64,000 bases of DNA. It comes from Ceratotherium simum simum (Eukaryota; Chordata; Mammalia; Perissodactyla; Rhinocerotidae). The notes under the pieces were generated by a model, which saw nothing but the letters and a program-made list of their open reading frames with translations, had not been told where the DNA came from and searched no databases. Made by a program: the position numbers and the translations under genes. This document shows, piece by piece, positions 45,917-56,700 of this stretch (the stretch's first letter is position 1; each line of letters opens with the position of its first letter). The stretch covers positions 5,019,932-5,083,931 of the forward strand of contig NW_004454177.1 in the NCBI RefSeq assembly GCF_000283155.1, read 5' to 3'.

Positions 45917-48170
45917 CAGTCCCCCTTGGGGGCTGGAGCTGGGGCAATATTGCAAATATGATAACCTTAAAAAAGTTTCTTCCCCTCCAGTGTTGGGATG
46001 GCCTGGGTCAAGGGGTGGGGTGGAGGGGGTGGGAGGGGGCTTGTGTGGGGGAGTGGCATTTGTGGAAACCAGATGTGCTGGCAGCTTCGGGGGAAGTGGC
46101 AGAGTGGGGTGGGGGATTTTGGATTGGGGTTTGTTCCATTTTGGCCACCAGGACTTCCCCCTCCCCCACTCCTCCCAGTCCTATGGAGCCTCTTTTCCCT
46201 CTTTCTCTGCTCCCACCCTCATTCAGCTGTGCTTTAGGAGTCCTGTATGGAATCCTTGGGGGAGAGAGGAAGGAGCGGAGACGGCTCCCCGCCCATCCCT
46301 TTCCTTTCTGCTGCGTCTCCTGTCTCTTCATTGCTCCTCTTGGTTTTTCTGCTCCTGCCTGTTCTTCCTTCTGTCTCTTCCTGCCTCCGTTCCTCTCCTT
46401 GCTGATGTGGCTGACCCCTCTCCCACCCTTCCCTGCAGGCGGCTGGCCAGGTGGGCAGGTGCCAGCCGTAGCTGTAAATAGAGCGCTGCGCTTTTGTGCC
46501 GGTTTGTGCGTGTGCTGTATTTCTGTGTTTTGATAGAAGTCACACAAAAAAAGGATAAAAGAAACCCTTCCCCCGCTTTTCAAATTATTGCCCCTTCCAT
46601 TCCCCTGGACCCAGGGACATGCCATGCAGCACACCTACCCACTGTTTGCTGTGTCTCAGGGTTCATAAAGGATACCATTCCAGTCCCCTCCCCAAATGGT
46701 GAAATGACAAAGATACCCCACCCCTAAACTGAGGTCAGACCACCTAGGCTTCTACCTGGAGAGCCCCAGCATGCTGAGACCCCCAGGCCGGCAGCCTGTC
46801 TGCTGCTGAGTGATCAGGAGAACAGGTGCACATGTGTGCATTTGCCCCACACAGGTGACACGGGGCCTTGGCTTCCCAGCTGTGGATGTCTGGGGTCCCC
46901 TGCTGCTACATCTTAGCCATAACTTGAAGTCCTTGGTTTCCAGTCTGGGATGAAGGAAAGGAGGAAGAGACGGAGGCTGTGTGGCCCCCTTGAGTGGAGC
47001 CATGGAGCAGCGACGTGGCCCAGATGGCCCTGTGCCTGCTGCAGTAGCCCTGGGCCAGGTAACCCCTGGGGCCCTGACTCTTCCAGAGGCTGCCACCTAC
47101 TTCTCCCCAAAGGAGGGTTTGGCCCAGTCAGTCTGTCTCCCTCCAACCTCCCCCCCTGAGGATGGAATAGAGAAAGTGTTGGACGGAGAGCAGGGGAGCA
47201 TCCTACCGCCTCCTCTCTGCCTGCCACTTACTGGCAAGGTCCCTCTGCCCAGGGCTCAGGGCTCTGTGCCCACCCAGGCACAGCCACTGCCTCCCCCTCA
47301 GTCCCCTGCTCTTCCCCAGAAGAGCTCCCCAATGCCTCTGGTCAGAGCTGAAGCCATACCCGACTGCGTGTTTTGCCCCCCTTGGCCCCAGGAGTAAACA
47401 CTTCTCCTTTTCTCACTTCCTTTCCTGCCTTGTGAGGTGGCAGGGCAGTTCCCTGGCTGAGGCCTTTTGTGCCCCGCCTCCAGGGCCCAGGGCCATTTCT
47501 AGACAAGGTGTCTTCTGCCATGGCCCGGTCCCCAGCCTTCCTGACCTTCAGGGCCTGGTCTCACGTTGGCAGCTGTGAAACAAAGGGACTTTGCCCCCAC
47601 TTCTCCCAGTCTGGTGCTGTCTGTCCTCAGTCCACCGTCAGCCAGGTCCAGTGCTTCCTCCGGGGCTGGCCGCAGGCGCCTGCCTCCCCAGCACCTCCCA
47701 GGGGCCAGGGCCCAGCCTCTGTTCACGGGCCGCCTGCCCTCCATCCTGCCAGGCTTTGCCTGCCCTGCCTCAACCTGGGCCCTGTGCCTGTGAGCCCCCA
47801 CCCCTAACCCCAGACTCCCCAAACTGACTGTTTCCTGCCCAGAGGAGAGAGGGGTCAGACCGCCAAGGGCCCAATGGCCTCCCCTTCTCTTCTCCCACCT
47901 CCGCCATCAGACTAGCTTTCCAAGGTGAACTCCACAGGCCAGCCTACTTCTTCCCTCCATCCATGGCCATACCCCCAGCCATTTTGTACCATTATATAAA
48001 TATATATATATAAATATAAATATATAAATACAATATGTGAAAACATCTTTTTGGTTTTTATTTTGAAACAATTTTTAGGCTTGTTCCGGGGGTCTCTGTG
48101 CTGCCTGTACTGTATTGACCTGTTTTATAGGTGCCTTTTTATTAAAAAGAGAAAATTAAAAATCCAGCCT
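45917..48170 (+). other. BCL9L: BCL9L 3'UTR
   Basis: About 2.2 kb from the stop codon to hexamers ATTAAA at 48141-48146 and 48155-48160. An AT-rich TATATA/AAATAT run lies at about 47994-48032, just upstream. No interspersed repeat is seen in the UTR. It contains an open frame of about 131 codons (47002-47397), listed as a finding. The 3' end is inferred from the hexamers only. Confidence 0.8.
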
Positions 48171-49722
48171 TTTGCCTTTTTGCTTCCATGTCTGGCTCCC
48201 CCACTGCCTAGCTTACCATTGGATGCTTGGAGAAAACGGGGGCTCCAGGGCTTCCCCATTGTTCTGGTGTGAAGACACAATCCCTGGTCACAGCTCTGAC
48301 TTCCCCTGTGGGGGCCTCCCAGGGAGCTTGGCTGGCTGGCTTGAGTGGGACTGTGCAGCCCAGATGTGCCCTCAGCAAGTGCAAGGGTCCCTGATGTCCC
48401 ACCCTAGACACACAGAGGCTGGGAAGGAGGGAGGAGAGCCCTCCCCAGGCAGGCGGGCGAGCGCAGAGCCGCTTCCTCTGGTTCCATCTGAGTGCTATCC
48501 TCTCGGGGCAGGGCCTGGCTTCCTGGGGCCTGGGGACTTCCCTGCCCAGGCCTGCTTTTCAAACTGTCCAGCCTAAAGGGATGTAGCAGCTCTTGCTGAG
48601 GCCTGGAGAGACTGCATGCTCTGGGCTTGGCCTGCAGGCAGGTGGCTGGATGAGATGACCCCCAGACGCCCCTTTCAGTCTGTCTTTCTCCTCAGGAGTT
48701 CTCCATCTCCTTCTGACTTTTGTCTAAGTGCTCTGTGTGCTGTGGTCAAGACCCCCTCTGCTGCTCGAGGAGTTTCCCGTGGCTGTGTGCAGGGAGTGGT
48801 ACCGGGAGGAACGAGTCTGCCTCCTTCCCCATCAGTGCCCAGACCACCAGGGCCCTGGTCTTGCCTCCCCTGGCCCATTCTGGGAGCTCGGCACCCTGGG
48901 CAGAGAAGACAGCTGGCTTCGGTTTGTACTTGTCCCTCCTTAGGGCTGGGGAAGGAGAATCTTTTCTTTCCCCGGTTGGGCTCCTCTCTGCTGGCTCCGT
49001 CTTAGTTATTCCTGAGGACACTGCCTGGTCTCTGAGGGCACCTGGAGTCTGTGGTCCTCTCAGGGCCCAGTGACAAGGGGCTGGCCCAGTGCTGTTTTGG
49101 TCAGAGCCGGAGGCAGCTGCCTGGACCGGGTCAGTCTGAGCTTCCTGCTTGGTCAAGGTGCTGCAGGGCTGGTGGCCTGGCTGTGTTTGTTAGGGACTGA
49201 CACAAGTTAAGGCCACACTCTGTTGCCCGCTGGCCTTACCTCAGCCTTAACCTCCATCTGTCCCCTGGTCCTCAGCTTTTAGCTTCTTTCAGCAGGTGGG
49301 GTAGGAGGAGACGTGGGTAGTTGTGGAGGTCAGTGGCCCAAAAGGGGATGGAGTACGTTCTGGGAGGGGACTGACTTTCCCTATTGGCAAGGGCAGAAGT
49401 AAAAGTTGTTTCTTGAGCTTTGGATGGTTAACATGAGAGAAGGTGTGAGGCGTCCTCTTGGCCCAAGGTGATGCAGACAGGTACAGGTATCCTTTGCTTT
49501 GCCTTTGGGCTGCTTTCTCCTCCCTGGACTCTAGCCTAGCACTTACTCTTAGGTGCTGGGAGAAGAGCTGGCAGGGATGTCCTGGAAAGAGGGGTTGGTT
49601 CATCTAGCTGCCCCATATGAGGACACTGGCCAAGATGAGCTCTTAGGATCCCAGCTCCTGTTGGAAGGGGTTCTAGCATCACTGCATCCCCCCAAAGAAA
49701 ACAGAAACAGGGGAGCTGGGAG
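48120..49722 (-). other. CXCR5: Probable CXCR5 3'UTR
   Basis: No AATAAA or ATTAAA was found by eye on the minus strand between the stop codon and 48143, so the 3'UTR probably runs about 1.6 kb to that signal. The stretch has no recognisable interspersed repeat and no gene of its own. Confidence 0.55.
48138..48160. terminator. Overlapping sense and antisense polyadenylation signals
   Basis: On the plus strand ATTAAA occurs at 48141-48146 and 48155-48160, for BCL9L. On the minus strand AATAAA (plus-strand TTTATT) is at 48138-48143. By eye it is the first canonical hexamer downstream of the CXCR5 stop codon, about 1.58 kb away. The two signals share bases, so both genes may end here tail to tail. 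Confidence 0.6.
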
Positions 49723-50790
49723 CTAGAAGGTGGTGAGGGAGGTGGCATTCTCTGACTCAGAGTTACTGCTCTTGCGCCAACTAGGCAAAAACTGGCAGAG
49801 GGAGGCGGGGCCGGCACAGCCCAGCTTGGTCAGAAGCCGTGACAGGTCACTCCGGAACTTCACGCCGGCGAAAGTGTAGAGCATGGGATTGAGGCAGCAG
49901 TGGGCCAGGCCCAGGAACTCACTCATGGTGATGGCCACAGAGAGATAGCCATTCAGCTCACAGCTATTGCCCATGGCCTTCAGCCTCGCCAGGGTGTCCA
50001 GGAAGATGACGACATGGTAGGGTGACCAGCAGAGAAAGAAGACACTCGTCACCAGGATGGCCACCCTGACTGCCTTCTGTCGCTGAGGGCGTCGCTGGGC
50101 CTGGCACAGCCTGTTCACCACCCCTACATAGCACCACCCCATCACCAACATTGGCAGCAGGAATCCTCCAACATGGTAGAGGAAGCGGGAGGTGAACCAG
50201 GCATTGGTTTCGGCTTGGTTCTCCTGGGAGAAGGTACAGCGTGGCAGAGAGTCATTGTGATGGGGTTGGCTGACCTTGGCGAAGAGAAGCTCTGGCAAAG
50301 CGAAGAAGAAGCCCGCCAGCCAAATGGTTGCACAGGTGATGTGGATGGAGAGGAGGCGGCGGTGGCGGTAGGCGTGGACGGCATGGACGATGGCCAGGTA
50401 GCGGTCCACAGCAATGCAGGCCAGGAGCAGGCTGCTGCAGTAGAAGTTGATCTTGTGCAGAGCAATCACAGTTTTGCAGAGGAAGGTGCCCAGGACCCAG
50501 CCTACAGAGCCCTCGGCCACAGCAAAGGGCAGGATGAAGACCAGTAGGAGGTCGGCCACCGCCAGGTGGAACAGGAAGGTCTCAGTGGAGCTGCGTGTTT
50601 GCCGGTGCCGCTCCAGGATCACCAGCACCAGGATGTTCCCCATCATACCCAGGAGGAAGATGAGGCCATAGGCCATGGGCATGAACACGGCCTTGAAGGA
50701 GCTCAGGAGGGGCCCCTCAACTGTGGAGCAGAGGTGATTTTCCACCGTGGGGGGCTCCGCGCTGTCATTGAAGCTGCCTAATTCCTTGTA
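49723..50790 (-). CDS. CXCR5: CXCR5 coding exon 2
   Basis: Acceptor GCCCCTGCAG, then YKELGSFNDSAEPPTVENHL and all seven transmembrane helices; stop at 49725-49723. A single exon for the whole receptor body is the usual chemokine-receptor layout. Confidence 0.97.
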   Translation of the reverse strand, partial: YKELGSFNDSAEPPTVENHLCSTVEGPLLSSFKAVFMPMAYGLIFLLGMMGNILVLVILERHRQTRSSTETFLFHLAVADLLLVFILPFAVAEGSVGWVLGTFLCKTVIALHKINFYCSSLLLACIAVDRYLAIVHAVHAYRHRRLLSIHITCATIWLAGFFFALPELLFAKVSQPHHNDSLPRCTFSQENQAETNAWFTSRFLYHVGGFLLPMLVMGWCYVGVVNRLCQAQRRPQRQKAVRVAILVTSVFFLCWSPYHVVIFLDTLARLKAMGNSCELNGYLSVAITMSEFLGLAHCCLNPMLYTFAGVKFRSDLSRLLTKLGCAGPASLCQFLPSWRKSSNSESENATSLTTF

Positions 50791-53700
50791 CTGCAGGGGC
50801 AAGGAGACAGAAGGGCAGGGAATTGAGGACCTAGGCTCACTCAAAAGGCTAACTGCTTTTGTCCCTGCACTCCCAATATGTCCCACTGACCCAATCCCAG
50901 TTTCCCTTCGTGTGTCCTTGAACAAGTCACTTTGCCTTTTCCAACTGCAGTTTTCGTCTGTAAAAGGGACTAATTCCTCACAGGGTAGTGACGAAGATGA
51001 AGGGAGATAGATGGTGAGGACATGCTTCATAAACTCTGAAGGGCTGTGCACCTGTGGGTTATTTTGTGTTTATGTGTCCTCTGGTATGGAAGGCTGCAGG
51101 CTTGGGGGCTGGAATCAAGACTTCAATTTTGGGAATGGAGCTGGTTGGGACAAGAAGCCATCTGTTCCAATTCTGAACAGAACAGTGGGCACTAAAACCT
51201 AGGATCCCGCTGAGGGGGCGGATGCTGCGGTGGCCCGCTGGCTTCCTCTTGATTTGTTCCCTATTCCTGACTGTCTTCATTATAACTGAAATTGTGGTAA
51301 TAGCCTCCTATTTTGTTTAATCAGCACAACAGGCTCAAGGTATGTAATATTTCTATTTTACTGATGTGTCCAGCTAAAGATCAGGTCTGTTTGAACCCAC
51401 GTTGATCTCACTGCAGAGCCAGTGCTTCCACCACTATGCAGCCCTGCCTAGGCTTCCCTCCCTGCTACTTCCCACCACTGGCAAACTCCCTTCTCTGCTG
51501 ACAGCAAGGAGAGCTTCAGAAGTGGAAAGCCCAGAGGCAGAAGGAAGTGTAGGGGGAGGCTGTTCCAAGTGAAGGGGATGTGCCAACTTTGTCTCCGGAA
51601 GCTTCCTCCTCCCCAGCCTCCTCCTCCCCACCCCCCCACCCCCCAGCACTCAGGTTGTTTACCCAGCTAACCACAAAGGAAGACACGGTGCCTGTTTTCA
51701 TACCTTTCACTCACAGCTGTCCCCATGCACCTGTTCCTCCTCATTTCCCAGCTCTGTTCTTCCCACCCCTCCCCAAACCAGATCCCTCCCCACCGCATTT
51801 CAAAACCAATTATAACCAACTTATGTGGGTTCAAAAAGACACTTCTACAAATGATGAGGCCCAGGGAGGGAGAGGATGGGAGAGGGTACTCTGCCCCCAG
51901 GCTCTGGGTCGTCTCATGCTGCCCTCCTTCCAGGAGAGTGAGGGTCCCTCGCAAGCAGGGAGTTGCACCACCACCCAGAGGCCCCAGTTGTGGGTCCTAC
52001 ACTCACTTTCAGTGGTGGGCAGACCCATTCCCCAATCTGGATCTTTCTTTCTGGTCCCTGGGGTAAGTGGCTTTGGGAGAAGGAGATGGGGGTATACATT
52101 AGTGCAATGGGAGAGCCGTCTGCCCACCTCCCACCCCCAACATCCCTCCGCCATCACCTCAGTCCACCCCTTCCTCACCCTAACGCTCAGGACTACTGTC
52201 TCTCCACAGGTCCCATTCCCACCAACTTTTGTACTCTTGTCCATCTCTTACACAGAGGACCCTCCAATCCCATCACATCAGTTTCCTGCTTAAAGTCCTT
52301 GACTGGTTCCCTGTTACTTATAAACAGTGGTTTTCTTTTCTTTCTGTCTTTAGCTTTTTTTTCCTTCAATTTCACATTGAATCGCAAAGCCAATTATAAG
52401 AAAAAGTGACGTTTGTGATAAAGTTCATCAGTAGACGATTGGAGTAAGCCAACTCCAGTGCCTTCACACAACAGAAGGCAATGCAGTGCTCAGAAAGAAA
52501 TGAGGTTCATCTGCATGTTCTCTTAGGGAGAGATGTTTAACACATATTGCTAAATTTCAGAGCCAGTTGCAGGGCGTCCTATACAGCATGATTCCATAGA
52601 CTTTCGTCACAGGGTTCTCCTGGGGCCAGGGCCGGGGAGGGGGAGGCAGCCTCCAGTCCCCCCTCCTTTCCTTTAAACCAGAGCTCTCCACTTTTGTCTC
52701 ATGTGGTATTTCACACATAAGCTTTTGTTTAAGAAAATGGTTCTACTTTCATTTGAAAACCATGGACTTGCAGGGTGAGGTCTAAACTCCCCATTAGACC
52801 TCAACCAAAATCCCAACAGAACCTTTAAATTTCTATAAAATGTATATTCCTCTGACCTTCAAACCTCATCTTCTACTTTATCACTTTAGACACCCTACCC
52901 TCCAGGTTCATCATTCCACTGGCTGCCTGCCCCCAACACCCCGACACCTTCCTCTCTCCAAAACTTTGCTCAAACCCTTCCTTTTGCTGAGCAGTCCTTT
53001 CTTTCCAAGTTTACTATCTAATTCCTATGTCTCCTTCAAGGCCCCACTCAAACCCACCTTCCTACCTCCTTCCTAGCCCTTCCACTTGGAATTACATTCT
53101 CTCTTCGTACATTACGTGTGCCTTTGTTACAGCACGCAGGGTTGAGATGTCCGTTTCCTCACTAGATGGTGAGCTCCTGGAGGCAGGCCTTCTGTGTCTC
53201 CCTACAAGACCATGTGCTTTACACATGATGGACATGAGACAGATGTGTGCTGACCTGCTCTGAGAGCAATTTCCCAGGGAAGGCCAGGGGCGCTTGTAGT
53301 CCGGGACTTTAGGCAAGTCCTTCTCTGTGCTCAGCGGAGACTCAGACACTGCTTTTTACCCTTCTTCAGTTCCTGCCTCCTCCCAATGCCCTTGACAGCC
53401 TAGAGCTTATCTTGGGTTCTCTCTCTGTACTGGGAGCTATTTCCACTATTGTCACTGAAGACAACCATTTGCTCCATCCTGGAATTCAGCAGGAGTTAAA
53501 GGGTAAAACAGTGAGATAAGCAGCCTTCATGCAGAGCAAAGCAATTCAGACAGAGGAAGGAGAGATGCAGGGCTTGGGGCAGTCACTGGGGCTGGACTCC
53601 ACTTTACCTTGGCAGTGTTGGGGGCCTGGCTGTCCCACGGTGCAGTGGAGGGCTTAGGTGCACCCAGCCTTTCTGGCCCAGAAGGCCCTTTATGAGAAAC

Positions 53701-56700
53701 ACTCAAGTCCTCAGCCTCTAAAGCATCCAAGTTGATTGGTTTATTGCTCATTTAAAGTCAACACAGTGGGACATGTCCCCAGGACCGCAGAGCCCCCATC
53801 TCCTGAGAACCCAGGTTTAGAGGAGGGTTGGGTGGGAGGACTGTTTCTTCCTTCTTGCCAAGAGCTATTTGTTTGACAAAGTGGTCAGGCAGAGAGGGGA
53901 ACATAGGAGGAAGCTGGTCTGAGGGGTGCTGGGAGTTGGCACTACATCTCAGAGGGAGGTGTCAAACAGACATTTTGGGGGCTCGGGAGTGGCACCTGTT
54001 AAAGCCACTTCCCACACCCAGGAGATCAGGCACCCCCACCCTTCCCCAAACCATGGAGAGAGGTAATCAAGCAAGGTCAGCTCTGGTCTGGAGCGAAGCT
54101 GAGGAATCAGGAATCCTGAATACTGTGGGGAGGGGGGCGCAGAAGGGAGCCCTCTAAAACCCACGCCCAGAGGGAGCACAGTGCAGGAGTCTGGCCGAGT
54201 GCTCACTCATTCTTTGACATAAAAAGCTGCGGGAACCCAAGGCCCTCAGCATGCACACACTCTGACGGCAGCATGCACTCTGTATAGACACAGACGTGTG
54301 CCCAGGTGGGGCCATGACAGTGTGTGGCATAGGTAGGGACCCAGTGGACAACAGCCTCCACAGGGCCCAGGGACTCACGCCCCAAAGAAGCAAGAAAACA
54401 CAACGACCAGATGAAGCTGAGCACAGAGCCAGGAATCTAGTAGAAAATTGCTGTGAGCACTGGGGATGGGGCAGTAGGGGCTAGAACATTCTGTGTCCTG
54501 GTATTGAGGTCCCAGGAGAAGGGAAGACGGAGGAGGAGATCAAAGTGCTTGGCCCGTGGTGGGATTACAAATGTTCTTCTTCTCCTTCCCTCCCTTCCTC
54601 CTTCTGCCTGTCTCTTCTTTGCTTTCTCAGGAGCCACTGTAAGACCCAGGCCCCTCCCTGGATAATTAAGGTCTCCGAGCCCCATCTGACTTCTCCAAAT
54701 GGTGAGGCTGCCTCCCAGCCCTGCTCTGGCCAGTGAGAAGCTCAGCAAACATTTGCTGACTGGTATTCTGTGTCAGCAGGTTGGGCAGGGGGTGTCCAGG
54801 GACTTCCTCAGGGGTCTGTCCTGGATCCTCTCCTCTTTTACACTCTCGGCCCTGTCTTGGATGACACAGCTAGGGGACACTTTCAGACAATGCAGAGTTC
54901 TCCACAACCTGGAACTATGGGCCCGAACTGACCAGATGGATTTGATAGGGAAAAATACAGAGACCTACACTTGGTTTAAAACTTCAACTGTCCAGAGACA
55001 AGTTAGGGAAGACCTGGCTTAACGACGATTTATGAGAAAAAGACCCGAAGAGTTTGTTGACTGCAAGCTTAAGATGAGTCAACAGGGTGACGTGGCTGCC
55101 AGAAGGGCTGCTGTTACCTTATTCTAGGTGAACAGAAACCTGTAGGTGGGCAGCTGGCACCAACCCAGTTTGTTTGGTCTGGACAAGGGTGACCAGTTTG
55201 CTGAGGGGTGTGGAAATCCCCGCGGTGGGAGGAAGTCTTCAGGTACTGGGGTGTAGAGTCTAAGGAAGAGAAGACTTGAGTCTGAGAGAGCTTTCTTCAA
55301 GGATTGGAAAGAGCCCCCCTGAGCAACAGGGCAAGATGGGCTTATTGTGTGAGGTTCTAGAGGGCAGGGCAGGAGGAATGGGTCTTTCTCATAGGAGAAA
55401 AACCTCTTTTTTAATTTTTTTAAACATTTTTTGTGTGTGTGAGGAAGATCAGCCCTGAGCTAACATCCAATGCCAATCCTCCTCTTTTTGCTGAGGAAGA
55501 TTGGCCCTGGGCTAACATCTGTGCCCATCTTCCTCCACTTTATATGGGACACCACCACAGCATGGCTTGACAAGCGGTGCATCGGGGCGTGCCCGGGATC
55601 CCAACCTGTGAACCCTTGGGCCGCCGAAGCGGAGCACGCACTCTTAACCGCTGCGACACCGGGCTGCCCCAAAAAACCTCTTAACAGGCAGAACTGTCCA
55701 ACAATGGGTTGAGGCCCTTGGGAGGAAGAGGAATGTTTGAGCCCAAGTGTGTGGGAAGGAGGCTGGGAAGGAGGCTGGGCCCTGCCCTCAAATGCCCCTC
55801 GCTCACAGCTCCCAGATGCTCGGATTCTCTGGCTGTCACGCCCTGCCCAGGGCTGAGCTGGTTCTCAGCAGGATCTTCATCTAGCTCAGCGCCTAGGTGG
55901 GTGCCTCCTGCTTCTCTAGCCTGTCTGTCCTGTAACCAGTGAATGGCCCAGCCTGATCTTGCTTCTCAGCCGCCAGGAAGGGGGCAGGGCTTCGGAGTGC
56001 ATGGCTCGTTCAGGCCAAACTCAACTCCAGGACTCAGGGGCCTGAGTCATATTGGCTGCAGGAGGCGTCTGCACACAGATGTGGGTCATCACTCTGGCCA
56101 CTGGGAGCACAGACAGGCTCCGTCTCCTGTATGTCCCTGTCTGGATATTCCCAACCAAGAGTCAGGAGCTGTAAGTGGGGCCAGCCAGGGTGTCTCTCAT
56201 TCCAGCCTTCAGTGACTTGAGGAGTGCGGGGCTCTAGAGGAATGAGATTGGGCCAGGGGGTGAGGGCAGAGGTCTGTATCCCTTACCTCATTCTTCCTTT
56301 AGAGAGCCCACACTCCCTAAAGACCACATGAGACTCTGGCTTGCCATTTGTCACATCTCCCTCCTGTCTCCTCCCCTCCCCTTCGGGAGCAAGCCTCCCA
56401 GTCTCCTCTTCTATCTCTATCCAAGAATTTTGGCCTTTAGAAACATGGTACTATTCTGGATGTGGTTCTCTGGGGGAGACTTTAAGCTATCCTTTCCTCT
56501 GCACTGAGTATTTAAGTTTAAGGGGGTCCCCACTTGGCACCCCAAATCAATTTGCACTTGGGGGACAGAGTGACACAGTCCGAGGGACAGGTAGACATGC
56601 CTCCTAGGTGTGTACAGCAACCTCTTGAAACCATCTCCTGGGTCAGTACTGATTTGAAATATTTTGTCCCATTATTCCTGAAAGAAAACTCATTCTTATG

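Noticed and set aside
49723..51051. A 442-residue CXCR5 with a longer N-terminus
   Set aside because: The extra 5' part lies before a clear CTGCAG acceptor and shows no homology; the true first exon is at 59948-60004.
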